From CAYTGM01 sp964437365 (GTDB taxonomy: Bacteria > Sumerlaeota > Sumerlaeia > SLMS01): 64,000 bases of DNA. Positions 26,201-34,891 of this stretch are shown one piece after another (position 1 is the first letter of the stretch; every line of letters begins with the position of its first letter). Made by a program: the position numbers and the translations under genes. The DNA is taken from NCBI GenBank assembly GCA_964437365.1, contig CAYTGM010000010.1, forward strand, positions 1 to 64,000, written 5' to 3'. The notes beneath the pieces are model-generated. The model saw only the letters and a list, made by a program, of their open reading frames with translations. It did no database searches and was not told the DNA's origin.

Positions 26201-27177
26201 AGCTCGGCACCTGCAACGGGTGCGCCACGAGCGCCCCTAACAACTCCACCGAGAAGGGATTCTGCTTCCAACTGGATATCAAGTTTCAGGTTCTCTTCCT
26301 TGATTTCGATCTCTCGGGTAACGGTCGCATACCCTGAAGCAGAGATCTCAATCCGAAAGGTAGCTGTTGAGAGCTGTCCAATTTCGTATGCTCCATCAGG
26401 CTTTGATTGTGACTCACCATATTGAATTCGGATTGTATTTGTATTGGATTTTTCTGTCACCACGGAGAATTCGCGATAGACACGAACACGAGCGTTTTCA
26501 ATCGGATTTTCTCCATCCGTTATCTTTCCCGTCACTTTCCGTTCTGGACCGAGACTTAGCTGGACAGGTCTGTGTCTATCACCCGAGACGATTTCTACAC
26601 CGTTCTCCACATCAGACGCGTAGCCTTCCTTTTCAGCAACAACTGACCAGCGTCCAGGGGGGACCTCATCAAATACGAACTTTCCATTCTCGTCTGATTC
26701 AATGGAGATTTGAGGAGCCTTTTCTTCCTCTCTCAGTTCCCCCTCGAATTTGAGACTTATAGAAGCTTTATCAACAGGGAGCTGCTGCGTGTCAGAAACC
26801 CATCCCACAAGCTCGCCTGGTTCTGAGCTAACGGAGAGCTCTAGTGTTGAGGAGGTTACAAATTCTTCTGTTTCGGGGAAAACCGCATCGTCGACTTCTT
26901 CATCGGGGGCTGTGTCTGGCCCTTGCGCTGCTTCAGGTGCGCGACCAGGAATCATGATCCCGCGTTCCTTCCTCGGGGAGGAGCTCTCCGATTGCGACAG
27001 CTCTTCTGTGAGCTGCTCCAGCCTCTGAGAGGACTCATTCAAACCATCAAAAGGCTTCCCTGAATCCTCGCGGTGATTACGTGTAACCAGCCAGTGTCCA
27101 ACAATCAGCAAAAGCAGACAGAAGAGGAGGAGGATAGGTATAGGAAAGGGATTCTTCTTTTCCCGTGAGTGCGTCAT
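23248..27177 (-). CDS. Giant membrane-anchored protein with about 13 carboxypeptidase-regulatory-like repeats
   Basis: Protein of 1309 aa. An N-terminal transmembrane anchor (FPIPILLLFCLLLLIVGHWLV) is followed by a low-complexity acidic linker and then a chain of about 13 transthyretin-like modules of 80-100 residues. Each begins with GxVxD(xxGxPVxGAxVxL) and ends with F.F..LPPGxYxVxAxxxGY. Example starts are VTGKITDGENPIENARV, LTGTVIDGDTRERLAGASV and LRGRIRKAMGEPVGSAQL. Such CarboxypepD_reg-like/SpaA-like modules form extracellular rods or adhesion stalks. There is no enzymatic domain. Topology suggests an inner-membrane anchor with a long periplasmic or surface-projecting rod. It lies upstream of the FHA gene on the same strand. 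Confidence 0.85.
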   Translation of the reverse strand: MTHSREKKNPFPIPILLLFCLLLLIVGHWLVTRNHREDSGKPFDGLNESSQRLEQLTEELSQSESSSPRKERGIMIPGRAPEAAQGPDTAPDEEVDDAVFPETEEFVTSSTLELSVSSEPGELVGWVSDTQQLPVDKASISLKFEGELREEEKAPQISIESDENGKFVFDEVPPGRWSVVAEKEGYASDVENGVEIVSGDRHRPVQLSLGPERKVTGKITDGENPIENARVRVYREFSVVTEKSNTNTIRIQYGESQSKPDGAYEIGQLSTATFRIEISASGYATVTREIEIKEENLKLDIQLEAESLLGGVVRGARGAPVAGAELSLFEEEEKKGEKPVQTTKSGEQGAFSFKQLPAGRAYRLFAKAERYAEAGPILVYSGTEQNVINMTTGGYIQGKVTDLNTGGTVSSLSIVAVSTENSKWTPLRTETNSEGIYRLKRLPAGTYDVTVTSEKYTSEPQLAVKVTATEPAKDVDFLVYQGVSLTGTVIDGDTRERLAGASVQLNPKMAPTQVLKNRLASSTDSGGNFRFPSLPQGIYVLTADLKGYTRGVGEEKERRVEILSGISPKPVEIKLYRGGTIGGQVTDIQGSTVENAQVQIYHPGGSPGRIDTRKYTATTDAGGVFRIEGIPIHQELHLIATAWAEGKGKGKSSLVVLNREQHQSSCQIQINGGGSLSVTVTDTAGLALSGANVSVRHSDFPDSPPSSWSKKTLETGNASFNDLPPGRVSVYASKSGYLSDSDRVSFEGPGYRAVTLKLEEARILTGKVITDRQEIVRNGTVRAGGGRGGGRVDINNDGTFKFESLGEDEFWLEVDARKNTATGGRSVKWRFPEVSPNDGVGEIVLEVPMTGTLSGRVIAPGDDAELPNFTISLNATYYDYTGSRQGFRGSHTFQTDGEFTFDSLPPGEYQVTALAPNFLPVSEGPFSISSPGEKSVGILRLNPGGVLKLKVVHSRTGEPVGGASASLEPEGPSRKSNGNGDIVFSPVRPGIYSLELDHPDYLPTEKRLIRVSRGKTEDIGEVELEPGAVLLGEVVDGTNSPLDGILVEARSVESDEVKRTRTDGGGSYTLRGMDPGGHVVTYSGKVNDWEMVKSLNLTVSSFDETEQNVTLWANSTLVGYLGSTSNVNVARSIVSLYPLRSDNSPITRKRLNVEMISQNRFRATNLIEGSYFVAAEAPSITGELAYWSAVARVNSAESNVSVTPGIITLRGRIRKAMGEPVGSAQLRLELLSSVQSGYNDLREWWQWEATTDGQGYFIFSNLPAGTYSMVSHNEELQSDILEIITLENGRAVVEQDFYYLSNNDAEGSD

Positions 27178-27375
27178 TCAGGTCGTTGTGAAAGTGGTAT
27201 AGGTGCCAGGAGTGGAAAAAAGAGGAGTTTCTGGTAAATACTCTTCGCCCAATCCGACTGACTGACCGTTGTTCCCAGCTCCCTTCAAAGGCAAGGAAGA
27301 TTGGGACCTTACACGAAATTCCTGATCAATAAGACTTCAAATGTTTAATTAATGATAGTGCCGAACAAAGAAAAA

Positions 27376-27834
27376 TCACCCATCTTTGCGCGACCAGTCG
27401 TACTCGATCGGTCCTGAATGCGGGTCCAGGCGAAACTCATCAGGTTCCTTGTAATTATAGCATTCTGTGACGGTATTGATCACGATGGCTTCAGTTTCAC
27501 TGATACATTTGAAGCCATGATAAACAAGGTTGGGAATTTCAACCATGATGGGATTATGAGGCCCGAGGAAGAACTCATTGGTTTCCCCGCGTGTTGGCGA
27601 CCCTTCGCGATCATCATGCAGAACAAGCTTGATCATGCCGCTCACAACAGCAAAGTGATCGACCTGTTTCTTGTGGTAGTGCCACGCTTTGGTCACGCCC
27701 GGATACGCGGTTGTCATATAGACCTGGCCGAACTGTGTGTTATATTCCTCTTCGTCAGTGCGAAGAATCTCCATCAGGCGACCTCTCTCGTCGCAGTGAA
27801 CAGCCAGCTTTTTAACTTTTACATCATGAATCAT
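27376..27834 (-). CDS. RmlC-like cupin, dTDP-4-dehydrorhamnose 3,5-epimerase family
   Basis: Small cupin of 152 aa. It starts DVKVKKLAVHCDERGRLMEI, has GQVYMTTAYPGVTKAWHYHKKQ with the catalytic-type histidine region, and FFLGPHNPIMVEIPNLVYHGFKC. This is the RmlC fold, somewhat shorter than bona fide RmlC (about 180 aa), so it may be a sugar 3-epimerase or isomerase acting on a nucleotide sugar. No rmlA, rmlB or rmlD is nearby. It overlaps the upstream DUF368 gene by four bases (ATGA) and so is co-translated with a lipid-carrier transport protein, which supports a role in surface glycan synthesis. Confidence 0.8.
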   Translation of the reverse strand: MIHDVKVKKLAVHCDERGRLMEILRTDEEEYNTQFGQVYMTTAYPGVTKAWHYHKKQVDHFAVVSGMIKLVLHDDREGSPTRGETNEFFLGPHNPIMVEIPNLVYHGFKCISETEAIVINTVTECYNYKEPDEFRLDPHSGPIEYDWSRKDG

Positions 27835-29099
27835 GCAGTAGCTCTTTCCTTGTCATTATCTCCAAGTTTTCCGAGAGCAAAAGTGATCGCAAACCCCACG
27901 AAGATGAGGATCAATACCAATAGAAGCTTCACAGGACTGAACTCTGTATTAGGAACGATGAGGAGCTCAACCTCAGAAAGTTCTTCACCGGACCGATCAG
28001 CGGAACTCACCTTGCCAGCAGCGTTGCGTCTGATCTCGCTCTCGACCGAATTGTCATAGACGATCACAACAGACTGTTTTTCTCGCGCCTGATCAAGATC
28101 CTCCAGTGAGGGCAGACGATCTGTTACGACTTCCACATTGACCGTTAAACCGTCTCTTTCGAGCTCCTTCAGCTCTTCGGTAAATGGGAACTCACCCTCT
28201 GCATTGGCAAAGGCAGAGATGCTCAAAAGACTCAAATCCTGGTTCAATTCATCTACAACAGCATAGCGGGGAAGCTTGTCAAAATCCGCTTGCTTGAAGG
28301 GGTATAGACCCAGAACAGAGCCAATCAGCAGGCCGAACAGAAAACCGAGCGTGGGTTTATGATATTTGACGAGCATAAACTTGAGCAGGTTTGAAAGACT
28401 GATAATTCCGACGACAACTCCCAGGCCAACGGGAACAACAACGCGAAGTGTCTCGCTGATGACATAATCCCACTCACGAGCACTCACTGCATCCTTAATC
28501 CCGCTGACACCGCCGATAATCGGCAGGTATAGACCAAGCACAAGTAGCATATAGCTGCCCGAAACGCCCGGCAGAATCATCGTCGCGCTGCCGACAATAC
28601 CTCCCAGAAAAAACAGGATAAAGGAGGGGTCTGTCGTATCAGGCTCTAGGCCGAAAGCAATCAACGCCATGAGGAGAACTCCCACCACAGCCGTGACGAT
28701 GGAGGGCGAATCAAACGGTTTGAGTTCTTTGAAAAGCAGGGGAGCACCACCTAATGTCATCCCAATGAAGAGGGCGAGCATCCCTGGCTGAAACATTTCC
28801 ATGAGGAACTGGATGATCGATGAAAAAGCGATGATGGTAAACGCGGAAATTCCGAAAAGCATGGCAAGGACAACGATAGGTCTGAGTGAGAGCTTGAAGC
28901 GGGTCAGACTCGAGACCGAGTCGATGAACTCATCGTAAAGCCCAAGCGCCAGGACCATGGTTCCCCCTGAAACGCCGGGAACCAGGTTGGCCAGACCCAT
29001 GAAGACTCCGGTGATACCCAGCCGGAAAAAAGGCAATCCGCTCTTGGGAGAAGCATCCGCCTGCTGCTTCTTTTCCTGTTCTTTCGCTGTATCGTCCAA
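27831..29099 (-). CDS. DUF368 membrane protein (PopT-type undecaprenyl phosphate translocase family)
   Basis: Polytopic protein of 422 aa. The family signature GVFMGLANLVPGVSGGTMVLALGLYD is near the N-terminus, and a second copy, GSATMILPGVSGSYMLLVLGLYLP, lies mid-protein; this inverted two-fold motif is typical of DUF368. Family members PopT and relatives are reported to recycle the C55-P carrier lipid across the membrane. An unusual feature is a soluble, acidic stretch of roughly 100 residues (about 290-395) between the last two membrane helices, with no match that I recognise. It overlaps the downstream cupin gene by four bases and is divergent from the DUF309 gene. Confidence 0.85.
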   Translation of the reverse strand: MDDTAKEQEKKQQADASPKSGLPFFRLGITGVFMGLANLVPGVSGGTMVLALGLYDEFIDSVSSLTRFKLSLRPIVVLAMLFGISAFTIIAFSSIIQFLMEMFQPGMLALFIGMTLGGAPLLFKELKPFDSPSIVTAVVGVLLMALIAFGLEPDTTDPSFILFFLGGIVGSATMILPGVSGSYMLLVLGLYLPIIGGVSGIKDAVSAREWDYVISETLRVVVPVGLGVVVGIISLSNLLKFMLVKYHKPTLGFLFGLLIGSVLGLYPFKQADFDKLPRYAVVDELNQDLSLLSISAFANAEGEFPFTEELKELERDGLTVNVEVVTDRLPSLEDLDQAREKQSVVIVYDNSVESEIRRNAAGKVSSADRSGEELSEVELLIVPNTEFSPVKLLLVLILIFVGFAITFALGKLGDNDKERATA

Positions 29100-29267
29100 A
29101 GGTCAAAACACCTTTCCTGTTCAAATGAAGCACTGGGTGTGGCGGTTTTCGCGGAAGGCGGTCAACGGAAACCATCTGGAGCGTGGCCTTCTGGACCAAC
29201 TCTCGCATGGAGTTATTATTGAGTCTGTACTTGACAGAGTAACACTCTAACCTCTTAAAAATCAGAC

Positions 29268-29678
29268 ATGGACGTAATCTTAGAATATCCTCATGAGTAT
29301 CACGAGTTCATCCGCCTCTTTAACGAGGGGGATTACTTCGAGGCGCATGAAGTTCTCGAGGACCTCTGGGTTCTCGAAGTCGACCCATTGAGGGATTTCT
29401 ACAAAGGGCTGATCCAGATCGCCGTAGCATTATGTCATTGGGAAAGAGGTAACCCTTCCGGCGCCCGCAAGCTATGGATCACTGGTCGAGGTTATGTTGC
29501 TCCCTATCAGCCAAAGTTTGAAGGATTGGATGTGCAGTCCTATCTTGCCACCCTGGACAAGACCTTTCAGCCGCTCTTAGAAGGTGAGAGAGAGATCTGT
29601 CCTGACCTCAACCGATCACTGATACCAAAACTGGAACTTGAAGATGAAGGCCTCATCTCGAAATCCGCTCAAAATTAA
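29268..29678 (+). CDS. DUF309 family protein
   Basis: Protein of 136 aa, mostly helical and cytosolic. It carries the DUF309 signature FNEGDYFEAHEVLEDLW followed by DFYKGLIQIAVALCHWERGNPSGARKLW. The conserved E-AHE-LE residues suggest a metal or small-molecule site, but no biochemical function has been assigned to the family that I know of. It overlaps the next gene by about 35 bases in another frame, so the two are probably cotranscribed. Start ATG at 29268. Confidence 0.85.
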   Translation: MDVILEYPHEYHEFIRLFNEGDYFEAHEVLEDLWVLEVDPLRDFYKGLIQIAVALCHWERGNPSGARKLWITGRGYVAPYQPKFEGLDVQSYLATLDKTFQPLLEGEREICPDLNRSLIPKLELEDEGLISKSAQN

Positions 29679-30075
29679 AGTTCCTGAGTCGGTATTAACC
29701 TTCACCGACCGGGAAATTGACCTGGCTCATCAATTGATTGCTAAAGGAATCAATTGGGAACCGGCGCCAGGGATGACGGTTTATGATGATCAGGAGAGAT
29801 ACCCCGATACCTCACCGATCCAGAACCATGTCTATATCATCCTTGATTATAAGCTCTTTGTGCAAATTGCTGGAAGCGTTGATAAATTGAAAAAAGAATG
29901 GACATGGCTCCCTTCCTGGGAAGAGGGTCGCCAATGGCTTAAATCCCAAGGCATCAATGACGCCGAAATCCTTGATCGCATTCGAGAAAGAATTCTGGAC
30001 GCAGGACTTTCAGACCGAGAAGCACTCTACGAACTGATGGTGCAGGTCCTTTCACCTTCAGATGCCGAAACCTGA
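29644..30075 (+). CDS. Hypothetical protein, unknown family
   Basis: Protein of about 143 aa, acidic and probably soluble, with no signal peptide or membrane helix. Notable segments are FTDREIDLAHQLIAKGINWE, PGMTVYDDQERYPDTSP, HVYIILDYKLFVQIAGS and WLPSWEEGRQWLKSQG. The pattern looks like a small alpha/beta ligand-binding or enzyme-accessory fold, but I recognise no family. ATG at 29644 is used; a TTG two codons earlier is in frame. It begins inside the end of the DUF309 gene, which implies translational coupling, and is followed by a DUF4870 gene. Confidence 0.7.
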   Translation: MKASSRNPLKIKVPESVLTFTDREIDLAHQLIAKGINWEPAPGMTVYDDQERYPDTSPIQNHVYIILDYKLFVQIAGSVDKLKKEWTWLPSWEEGRQWLKSQGINDAEILDRIRERILDAGLSDREALYELMVQVLSPSDAET

Positions 30076-30112
30076 AGAAAAACACATCCGTTACACCTAA
30101 CAGGAGAGAACT

Positions 30113-30499
30113 ATGGAAAACGATCTGGGCGGAAAATCTTATGTGCCAGACTATGAAGTCTCAGACAGCGATAAGCAACTTGCCATGATCACACACATTT
30201 CGATCATCTTCGCAGGGTTTATCGTCCCCTTGATTATCTGGCTGATCAAGAAAGATGAATCTGAATTTCTCAGAAAGAACGCCCTCGAAGCCCTGAGTTT
30301 CTCAATTGCAAACTGGATCCTGCTCATTCTCATCATCGGACTGAGTGCAGCTCTCATGTGTATATTCATTGGCATGATTACCATCTTCCTGGCCTTTGTC
30401 CCGGCACTACTCATGGTTATTTATGGCATTGTCGCAGGTATTCATGCGAACGAAGGAAAAGTCTATGAATACCCCGTTACTTCCCAGTTTGTCAAATAA
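30113..30499 (+). CDS. DUF4870 small membrane protein
   Basis: Protein of 128 aa with about three membrane helices (ITHISIIFAGFIVPLIIWLI, ANWILLILIIGLSAALMCIF, and the last FLAFVPALLMVIYGIVAGI). The layout D-K-x-x-A-M-x-T-H followed by LIIWLIKKDESEFLRKNALEAL is typical of DUF4870 (Tic20-like). Function is unknown. The ribosome site AGGAGA precedes the ATG closely. It follows the hypothetical gene by 37 bases and its stop lies 5 bases from the stop of the convergent glycoside hydrolase. Confidence 0.85.
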   Translation: MENDLGGKSYVPDYEVSDSDKQLAMITHISIIFAGFIVPLIIWLIKKDESEFLRKNALEALSFSIANWILLILIIGLSAALMCIFIGMITIFLAFVPALLMVIYGIVAGIHANEGKVYEYPVTSQFVK

Positions 30500-30504
30500 G
30501 CCCA

Positions 30505-33054
30505 TCACTTTTCGGGGTGACCTGTCAGAGTGATCCGTCCGAAATAACCAGGGTTCTGCCAGCAGTTTCTCCGCCCGTTCCACATCAGGTGAACTTCCTG
30601 ACCGAAAGGGTGAATGGTCTGCGGGTCATCATCGTCTGCTATCCCTGTATTAAACCCGATCTGCATACCCGGCTCTGGCTTGAGGTTAAGAAGAGCATTA
30701 GGAACTCTTCCTTCGATGATATACGTCACCTTACTTCCACTAAGTGTGTCTGATTCATCAGGGTCTCGTTTGATAGACACCTCTCCCCTTGGTTCATAGT
30801 CACCCAGGTCTGACCAGCGAAAGACAACAGCCTTGTCGCCCTCGTTGAAGAACCCAAACTGATGATCATCACCATTATATGTCTCGATATGTTCATCAGA
30901 CAAGTCTGCATCCACATAAACTTCCAGACCGTCGTTCTTGTAGAGGTGGAATCCTTCGACGGGTGCGCTGATCTCATTATCCAGAACCTCCGCAGCGATA
31001 TAGAGAAAATCATCATCCCAGGATACATACACCTCAGCGGAGACATCTTCTATACCTCCCCATTCGCGCCACTCACTGATAATCTGATCCCTTCGATTCA
31101 GCACAATGGGACTCATGGCTGGCCAGTCCTTCAGAGAACCATCAATGAGAATCTCTTTCTGCCGTTTCGGCGCCTCAAAGAAAGTGACATCGAAAGAATA
31201 AGTACCTATGGAACCGAACTGGTCTTGCAGGGATATATCCACGGGAATCAATTGTCGGTCGGTCTCCCTCTTCTTCATCGGAACGTCAATTGCAGCTATC
31301 GACCTTCCCTCCTCGAATTTGATGAGCTTTCGGTCTCTTGTGAAGCCTAGAAGCCCAGTGTCTGAGCTGAACGACGCAGAAATCTGCGGAATAATCTGGT
31401 GACTATCTCCGGGAATTTCCAGCGTCAGTTTACCCTTAACTGACCCATTAACCTTTGGAAGTGTCCGGTATGAAACGAGTACCGCTGGCCGTATAGCGAA
31501 ATGAGTTAACACCAGGAATGAGGGGTAGTCGTGTCCCTCCACAGTGAAAAGAGTAGATACCCTCCCTTTCTGTTCATCTACTTCCTCAGGGAATGTAACG
31601 ATATAGTCAAATTCATCACTTTTGGAATCTGCCTTCTCCACCTTCAAATGAGATGAAATATCCAGGTTTTCACTTTTAACAACCTGCTTCTCTGTTGAAT
31701 TAGCCATGATAACTTTCTCTGGTCTATTGAGCTGAACCGGAGCATAACGTGTCAGAGTGGACTCTGCACTTTGAGTCGGAAGAAGTTGAGGGAAAGGCAG
31801 GTCCTTAGGGAGGGCTTCAACGAACATTTCCGCTTCTGAGTACAAATAGACAGGAGCGCCATCCAGTTCAAGATAGACCTTTCCTTCCAGAACCTGCATT
31901 TTCGTCTCTGACCCAAGCATCGTTTCCAGAGAGACCGTTTCCGCCTTTGTGGAGACCTCCACCCTCGACCCATCAGCAAGCGACCACAGAGCAACTCTCT
32001 CTCCTTCCTGATCATTCGAGGCAATTCTTACTATATAGACATCTTCTTTCACCTCAAGAGTCGCCTGCCCGACAGAGTCTAAGAACGAAGATGCCGTCTG
32101 GAGGCCAAAAAAGGAAGGTTTGTTCTCCCAATCTGGCCTGATCAATCCAAAGCGATCTTCATTAAAGTCATTGTTGGGTCCGTCAGGACCAAACCAGTAC
32201 CAGCCTGCTACCGGCATCCAGCCGAAGGTGCTCCCCAGAAGATAGACACGCGCAATCATCTCTGCCTGATATTCTTCACTGACGCCTTCAATGTGCGTCG
32301 GGTATCCAGTTTCCGTGATCCAGAGAGGCTTTGCTTCACCATAACTGGCGATCATGTCATAGACCTCTTTTATCTTCTCGTACATTTCCCCCTCTGGCTT
32401 TCGGGGAGTAATATACGGGTGTACAGAGTAGGCGTCCATATAATCAATAGCTCCTGCCTCAAAGATCGCTTTGGTAAAGTCAACATCAATGAGAGAAGTA
32501 GCCCCAGCAACAACAACAGCTTCAGGATTACTTTCCTTAATTGCTGTATAGGCGGCCTTTAGCGCCTTCGCGTAATCCTCGGCATTGGCCTTTGGTTTCC
32601 AGAAGCCATCAACGTTTGGTTCGTTCCAGATTTCGAAGTATTTAACTTTCCCCTTCAGTTCCCTGGCCATGAAGCCACAGTACCCAGCATATCCGGTACG
32701 CCCTTCGTCGCTTCTTGGTGCAAAGCCATCGTCGTAGAACTCATTGGTATAATTCAGGATAATGAATGGTTCGATACCCTGTTCGATTGTATAGTCGATG
32801 TTTTCAAGTGAGCTTTCTGGAATCTTGTACTTCCCTTTTTGAGTTTCCACCGTGTGCCACATGATCTCATCTCGGATCATCTGCACACCGGCTTCTTTCA
32901 TGAGATCAATTGAGCGCTGGTGCCTGTCCGTATCTCCCATGAAGGTGTGCCCCTGCATGAGGATAAAAGGGGGTTCATCCTGGGCAGCGAGAGCTGAAGT
33001 AACAAGGAACAGTGCAGCAAAGAATCCGAACTTGGTGAAAAATTTAAAACTCAT
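30505..33054 (-). CDS. Secreted clan-A glycoside hydrolase with C-terminal CBM9-like domain
   Basis: Protein of 849 aa with a signal peptide (ending ALAAQ). The TIM barrel covers about residues 30-320 and resembles GH39/GH5-type retaining enzymes: acid/base E145 in FEIWNEPN and nucleophile E248 in WITETGYP, both on strand ends as expected. Middle residues (about 330-620) are beta-rich without a known domain. The C-terminus (about 630-849) is CBM9/DOMON-like: ILIDGSLKDWP, YVSWDDDFLYIAAEVLD, YKNDGLEVYVDADL. It likely acts on a plant or algal polysaccharide outside the cytoplasm. ATG at 33054 is used; a TTG lies three codons upstream. It stands alone. Confidence 0.83.
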   Translation of the reverse strand: MSFKFFTKFGFFAALFLVTSALAAQDEPPFILMQGHTFMGDTDRHQRSIDLMKEAGVQMIRDEIMWHTVETQKGKYKIPESSLENIDYTIEQGIEPFIILNYTNEFYDDGFAPRSDEGRTGYAGYCGFMARELKGKVKYFEIWNEPNVDGFWKPKANAEDYAKALKAAYTAIKESNPEAVVVAGATSLIDVDFTKAIFEAGAIDYMDAYSVHPYITPRKPEGEMYEKIKEVYDMIASYGEAKPLWITETGYPTHIEGVSEEYQAEMIARVYLLGSTFGWMPVAGWYWFGPDGPNNDFNEDRFGLIRPDWENKPSFFGLQTASSFLDSVGQATLEVKEDVYIVRIASNDQEGERVALWSLADGSRVEVSTKAETVSLETMLGSETKMQVLEGKVYLELDGAPVYLYSEAEMFVEALPKDLPFPQLLPTQSAESTLTRYAPVQLNRPEKVIMANSTEKQVVKSENLDISSHLKVEKADSKSDEFDYIVTFPEEVDEQKGRVSTLFTVEGHDYPSFLVLTHFAIRPAVLVSYRTLPKVNGSVKGKLTLEIPGDSHQIIPQISASFSSDTGLLGFTRDRKLIKFEEGRSIAAIDVPMKKRETDRQLIPVDISLQDQFGSIGTYSFDVTFFEAPKRQKEILIDGSLKDWPAMSPIVLNRRDQIISEWREWGGIEDVSAEVYVSWDDDFLYIAAEVLDNEISAPVEGFHLYKNDGLEVYVDADLSDEHIETYNGDDHQFGFFNEGDKAVVFRWSDLGDYEPRGEVSIKRDPDESDTLSGSKVTYIIEGRVPNALLNLKPEPGMQIGFNTGIADDDDPQTIHPFGQEVHLMWNGRRNCWQNPGYFGRITLTGHPEK

Positions 33055-33269
33055 GATTGTCAAACTTTCAAAAGATTAACTTAGAGCAACCACCTGCGAT
33101 TCAATAACGCAAGCTTTAGATGAAACGGAGAACATTCTTGGCTTTTTGGGTGGGTGGATCTGTCTATAATGGAGCGATAATGGTCGGAAGTGGAGGAATG
33201 GTACTTGCACATCCATAAGCTTTGGGCATAGGATCATGACCAGACAAACTGAAGGGAAAAAGGTACTCT

Positions 33270-34826
33270 ATGGATAAGATCGATCTTAAAGAATTCGAGA
33301 TGAAAATGATTGTCAGAAAGTGGCAAAAGGATGATTATAAGGAGATCATCAAGCTACAAAGGCTGTGTTTCCCCAAAATGGAACCCTGGGATGAAAAGCA
33401 GTTTCTTGCAATGATTGATCGTTTCCCTGAGGGACAAATTGTCGTGGTGTGGGAAGGTGAAGTGATCGCCTCATCGTCCAGTCTTATCGTTGATTATGAT
33501 CTCTACAACGACTGGCACGACTGGAAAACGATTTCTGACTACGGGACGATTTCGACTCATAACAGGGACGGGGACATGCTCTACGGTATCGAGATCATGG
33601 TTCATCCTGAGTATCGAGGGATGAAACTGGCCCGTCGTCTATACGATGAACGTAAGAAGCTGGTTCGAGAGCTCAACCTGAAGGGTATCGTCATAGGCGG
33701 TCGCCTGCCAAACTACATCAAATACAAGAAAGAGATGACCGTTTACGAGTATGTTGCGAAGGTCGAGGAAAAGACTATCTATGATCCGGTGCTGACAACC
33801 CAGCTTGCAAACGGCTTTGAGATCAAACAGCTTCTGGAAGATTATCTTCCTTCTGATGAGGACAGTGCTGGTTGGGCGACACATATGGAATGGACGAATG
33901 TTGACTTTCGTCCCTTTAAGAAGCGTTCTCTTCGTCCCGTCCAGATCGTCCGCCTCGCCGCCGTTCAATACCAGATGCGTTCTATTAAAGACTTTGATGA
34001 ATTCAAGAACCAGGTCGATTATTTTGTGGACACAGCTTCCGACTATCACTGTGACTTTGTGGTCTTCCCTGAGCTTTTTACCCTTCAAATACTCTCTTAT
34101 GAGAAGGCGAGAAATCCCAGCGAGGCAGCACGTCTGATGGCCGACTATACGCCTGAGTTTCTCGAGATGTTTACTGAAATGGCTGTCCGATATCACATCA
34201 ATATTATTGGTGGCTCCATGTTTGTGGTCGAGAACGGAAAGCTCTATAATTCGTCCTTTCTTTTCCGTCGCGATGGAACACTGGGTCGTCAGGACAAAAT
34301 CCATGTTACTCCTGCAGAGTGGAAATGGTGGGGGCTTTCCGGAGGAGACAAAGTAGAGGTATTTGATACAGACTGCGGTCGCGTGAATATCCAGATCTGT
34401 TATGACATTGAATTCCCTGAGCTTTCACGTATTGCAGCGAAGAAAGGTGCCAACCTTATCTTCATCCCCTTCAACACAGACGAGCGAAACGGCTATTTAA
34501 GAGTCCGACATTGTGCGATGGCCCGTTGTATTGAAAACCACGTCTATACTGTCCTGGCTGGCTGTACCGGCAACCTGCCCCAGGTATCCGTGGCAGATAT
34601 TCATTATGCTCAGTCCGGGATCTACACACCAGCCGACATTCCTTTCAGCCGTGATGCGGTTGCGGCCGAGTGCACGCCAAACGTGGAAACTCTTATCCTG
34701 CAGGATCTTGATGTGGAGCTCCTGAGACGCCATCGTTACAAAGGCACAACTCGCAACTGGGTTGATCGACGCAAGAACCTCTACACGTTGCATTACAAAG
34801 AAGGAGATCAGGAGTTTAAGATATAG
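33270..34826 (+). CDS. GNAT acetyltransferase-carbon-nitrogen hydrolase fusion
   Basis: Bifunctional protein of 518 aa. The N-terminal GNAT domain (about 12-165) has IEIMVHPEYRGMKLARRLYDER, matching the acetyl-CoA pyrophosphate loop. The nitrilase-superfamily domain (about 225-500) has the catalytic triad E268 in FPELF, K343 in RQDKIH and C377 in IQICYDIEFPE. This architecture is known from several bacterial groups, but its substrate is not established to my knowledge; an amidase acting on a product or relative of the acetylated amine is plausible. ATG at 33270 has AAGG at good spacing. Cytosolic and monocistronic. Confidence 0.92.
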   Translation: MDKIDLKEFEMKMIVRKWQKDDYKEIIKLQRLCFPKMEPWDEKQFLAMIDRFPEGQIVVVWEGEVIASSSSLIVDYDLYNDWHDWKTISDYGTISTHNRDGDMLYGIEIMVHPEYRGMKLARRLYDERKKLVRELNLKGIVIGGRLPNYIKYKKEMTVYEYVAKVEEKTIYDPVLTTQLANGFEIKQLLEDYLPSDEDSAGWATHMEWTNVDFRPFKKRSLRPVQIVRLAAVQYQMRSIKDFDEFKNQVDYFVDTASDYHCDFVVFPELFTLQILSYEKARNPSEAARLMADYTPEFLEMFTEMAVRYHINIIGGSMFVVENGKLYNSSFLFRRDGTLGRQDKIHVTPAEWKWWGLSGGDKVEVFDTDCGRVNIQICYDIEFPELSRIAAKKGANLIFIPFNTDERNGYLRVRHCAMARCIENHVYTVLAGCTGNLPQVSVADIHYAQSGIYTPADIPFSRDAVAAECTPNVETLILQDLDVELLRRHRYKGTTRNWVDRRKNLYTLHYKEGDQEFKI

Positions 34827-34891
34827 GGTGAGTTTTCAAACGTGACCGAAATATCCTACCAAGAATTCTAGCTCCGAATCCACGCGCCATT

